Shown: piece by piece, positions 63,147-64,000 of the stretch
How the letters are laid out: each line of letters opens with the position of its first letter
Numbering within the stretch: position 1 is the first letter of the stretch
Source: Paraburkholderia aromaticivorans
GTDB lineage: Bacteria; Pseudomonadota; Gammaproteobacteria; Burkholderiales; Burkholderiaceae
DNA: 64,000 nt
Reading direction: 5' to 3'
Assembly: GCF_012689525.1 (NCBI RefSeq)
Contig: NZ_CP051516.1
Coordinates: 1,736,001-1,800,000 of the forward strand
The notes under the pieces: model-generated
Told to the model about the DNA's origin: nothing
What the model saw: only the letters and a program-made list of their open reading frames with translations
Databases searched by the model: none
Translations under genes and position numbers: made by a program

Positions 63147-64000
63147 ATGGGAATCGCTGAACGAAAGAACCGCCAGAAACAGGCACTGCGCGAACGCATC
63201 CTCGATGCCGCGCGGCGCATCGTGATGCGCGAAGGCTTTGCCGCGCTGTCCATGCGCAAAATCGCCGACGCCATCGAATATTCACCGGCCACGCTGTACC
63301 TGCACTTCGCAAGCCGCGACGAGATCGCCCAGGCCTTGTGCGCGGAAGGCTATGCGCAACTGCTGGAGACGTTCGTGCCGCTCGCGGGCATCGCCGATCC
63401 GGCCGAGCGGCTCAAGGCGCTCGGCAGGGCGTATGTGGCATTCGGTGTCGCGCATCCGGAAACGTACCGGCTGATCTTCATGGAAGATCCGAGCTACACG
63501 GGCGCGGCGTTGGGCGGCGCGGCGAAGGGTAAGGCGGTGGTGGATCTGGTCAATGCCGGCGCGGCGTCGGGCGGTGCGGCGACGAGTAGCGCGGTGATGA
63601 GCGAGGACACCGAAGCCACGGCGGCGCACGAAGCGAGCGGCGAAACGGCCGCAGCCGAGGACGATCCCGGCGAGGCCGCGTTGCACATCATGATTTCCGC
63701 GCTCGACGAACTCAAAGCGGCGGGGCGTCTGTCGGCATCGACGGATGTGGCGGTGTGGGCCGAGGCGTTCTGGGCGAACTTGCATGGCATCGTTGCACTG
63801 AATCTGACGTGTCCCGTGTTTCCGACCGCACCGCTCGACACCGTGGTGGGCGTCGCGCTCGACGCCTGGCTGGGCGCATCGCACGCAACGCAAGCGCCGG
63901 GCGTTGCGGCCACCGCTGGCACGCGCAAGAGAAAATCGCTTGATACGCGTACCGAATCGCCGACTGAACCGGAGTCGGAACCGGGCAATGAATCCGCCGC
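63147..64000 (+). CDS. TetR-family regulator (partial, runs off window)
   Basis: The first 284 residues of a TetR regulator; the stop lies beyond the window. The N-terminal HTH is clear (RERILDAARRIVMREGF, LSMRKIADAIEYSPATLYLHF). The ligand-binding half carries a 50-60 residue Ala/Gly/Ser/Glu-rich insertion (about residues 115-165), and a low-complexity Thr/Pro/Glu tail begins near 270. An in-frame ATG at 63138 is possible; 63147 suits the weak GAG better. It is divergent from the epimerase gene across the twin operator. Confidence 0.88.
   Translation, partial: MGIAERKNRQKQALRERILDAARRIVMREGFAALSMRKIADAIEYSPATLYLHFASRDEIAQALCAEGYAQLLETFVPLAGIADPAERLKALGRAYVAFGVAHPETYRLIFMEDPSYTGAALGGAAKGKAVVDLVNAGAASGGAATSSAVMSEDTEATAAHEASGETAAAEDDPGEAALHIMISALDELKAAGRLSASTDVAVWAEAFWANLHGIVALNLTCPVFPTAPLDTVVGVALDAWLGASHATQAPGVAATAGTRKRKSLDTRTESPTEPESEPGNESA

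Overview
The window reads as chromosomal DNA of a Burkholderia-group betaproteobacterium, most likely Paraburkholderia. The reasons are the high GC and strong GC3 bias, a DUF3331 protein (a family I associate with Burkholderiales), the rnr-rlmB-rpiA block beside two tRNA-Leu(CAG) genes, and the pyrD / arginyltransferase / aat / NUDIX block. No plasmid or phage replication genes and no CRISPR array were seen.

Region by region. 0-7 kb: a giant kinase-like/AAA/GAF/PAS sensor histidine kinase with two response regulators on the opposite strand. 7-15.5 kb: an accessory stretch with a small membrane protein, a DsbA-like protein, DUF3331, LysR, SDR, VOC, a crotonase-family protein and a Tat-exported epoxide hydrolase. 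15.5-20 kb: a three-gene tripartite drug-efflux operon (MFS pump, HlyD adaptor, outer-membrane factor). 20-25 kb: a Cys-less HMA-fold protein, a DUF4863 protein, a second SDR nearly identical in layout to the first, an aldo/keto reductase, a SnoaL-like protein and a ModA-like binding protein. 25-29 kb: a scar region with a truncated hydrolase, a LysR remnant, a compositionally foreign OsmC-YcaO fusion gene and a broken tyrosine integrase beside the tRNA-Leu pair. 29-34 kb: core genes rnr, rlmB and rpiA. 34-39 kb: a glycosyltransferase remnant, a GT4 glycosyltransferase, a higBA module whose toxin is frameshifted into its antitoxin, a polyprenyl-phosphate sugar transferase and a Crp-like regulator. 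39.8-46.2 kb: a tightly coupled five-gene operon (acyl carrier protein, acyl-CoA dehydrogenase homologue, amino acid:[carrier protein] ligase, DUF1839, family-2 glycoside hydrolase). 46.5-52.4 kb: GNAT, methyltransferase, an internally shortened ManC-like protein, flavin reductase, FadR-type regulator and Gfo/Idh oxidoreductase. 52.6-60 kb: lepB, a cystine-type ABC permease and binding protein behind a (GGCTC)14 tract, pyrD, bpt, aat, NUDIX, initiator tRNA, a UPF0303 protein and an SMR pump. 60-64 kb: small lineage-specific proteins, then an NAD-dependent epimerase-like gene divergent from a TetR gene that runs off the window, with a twin operator between them.

The most promising under-described system is the carrier-protein operon at 39.8-46.2 kb. 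It encodes the parts to load an amino acid on a carrier protein and perhaps oxidise it, but the product and acceptor are not evident. The most striking genetic events are the higB-higA frameshift fusion under a promoter buried in a 37-bp palindrome, and the foreign OsmC-YcaO gene in a decayed tRNA-associated island.
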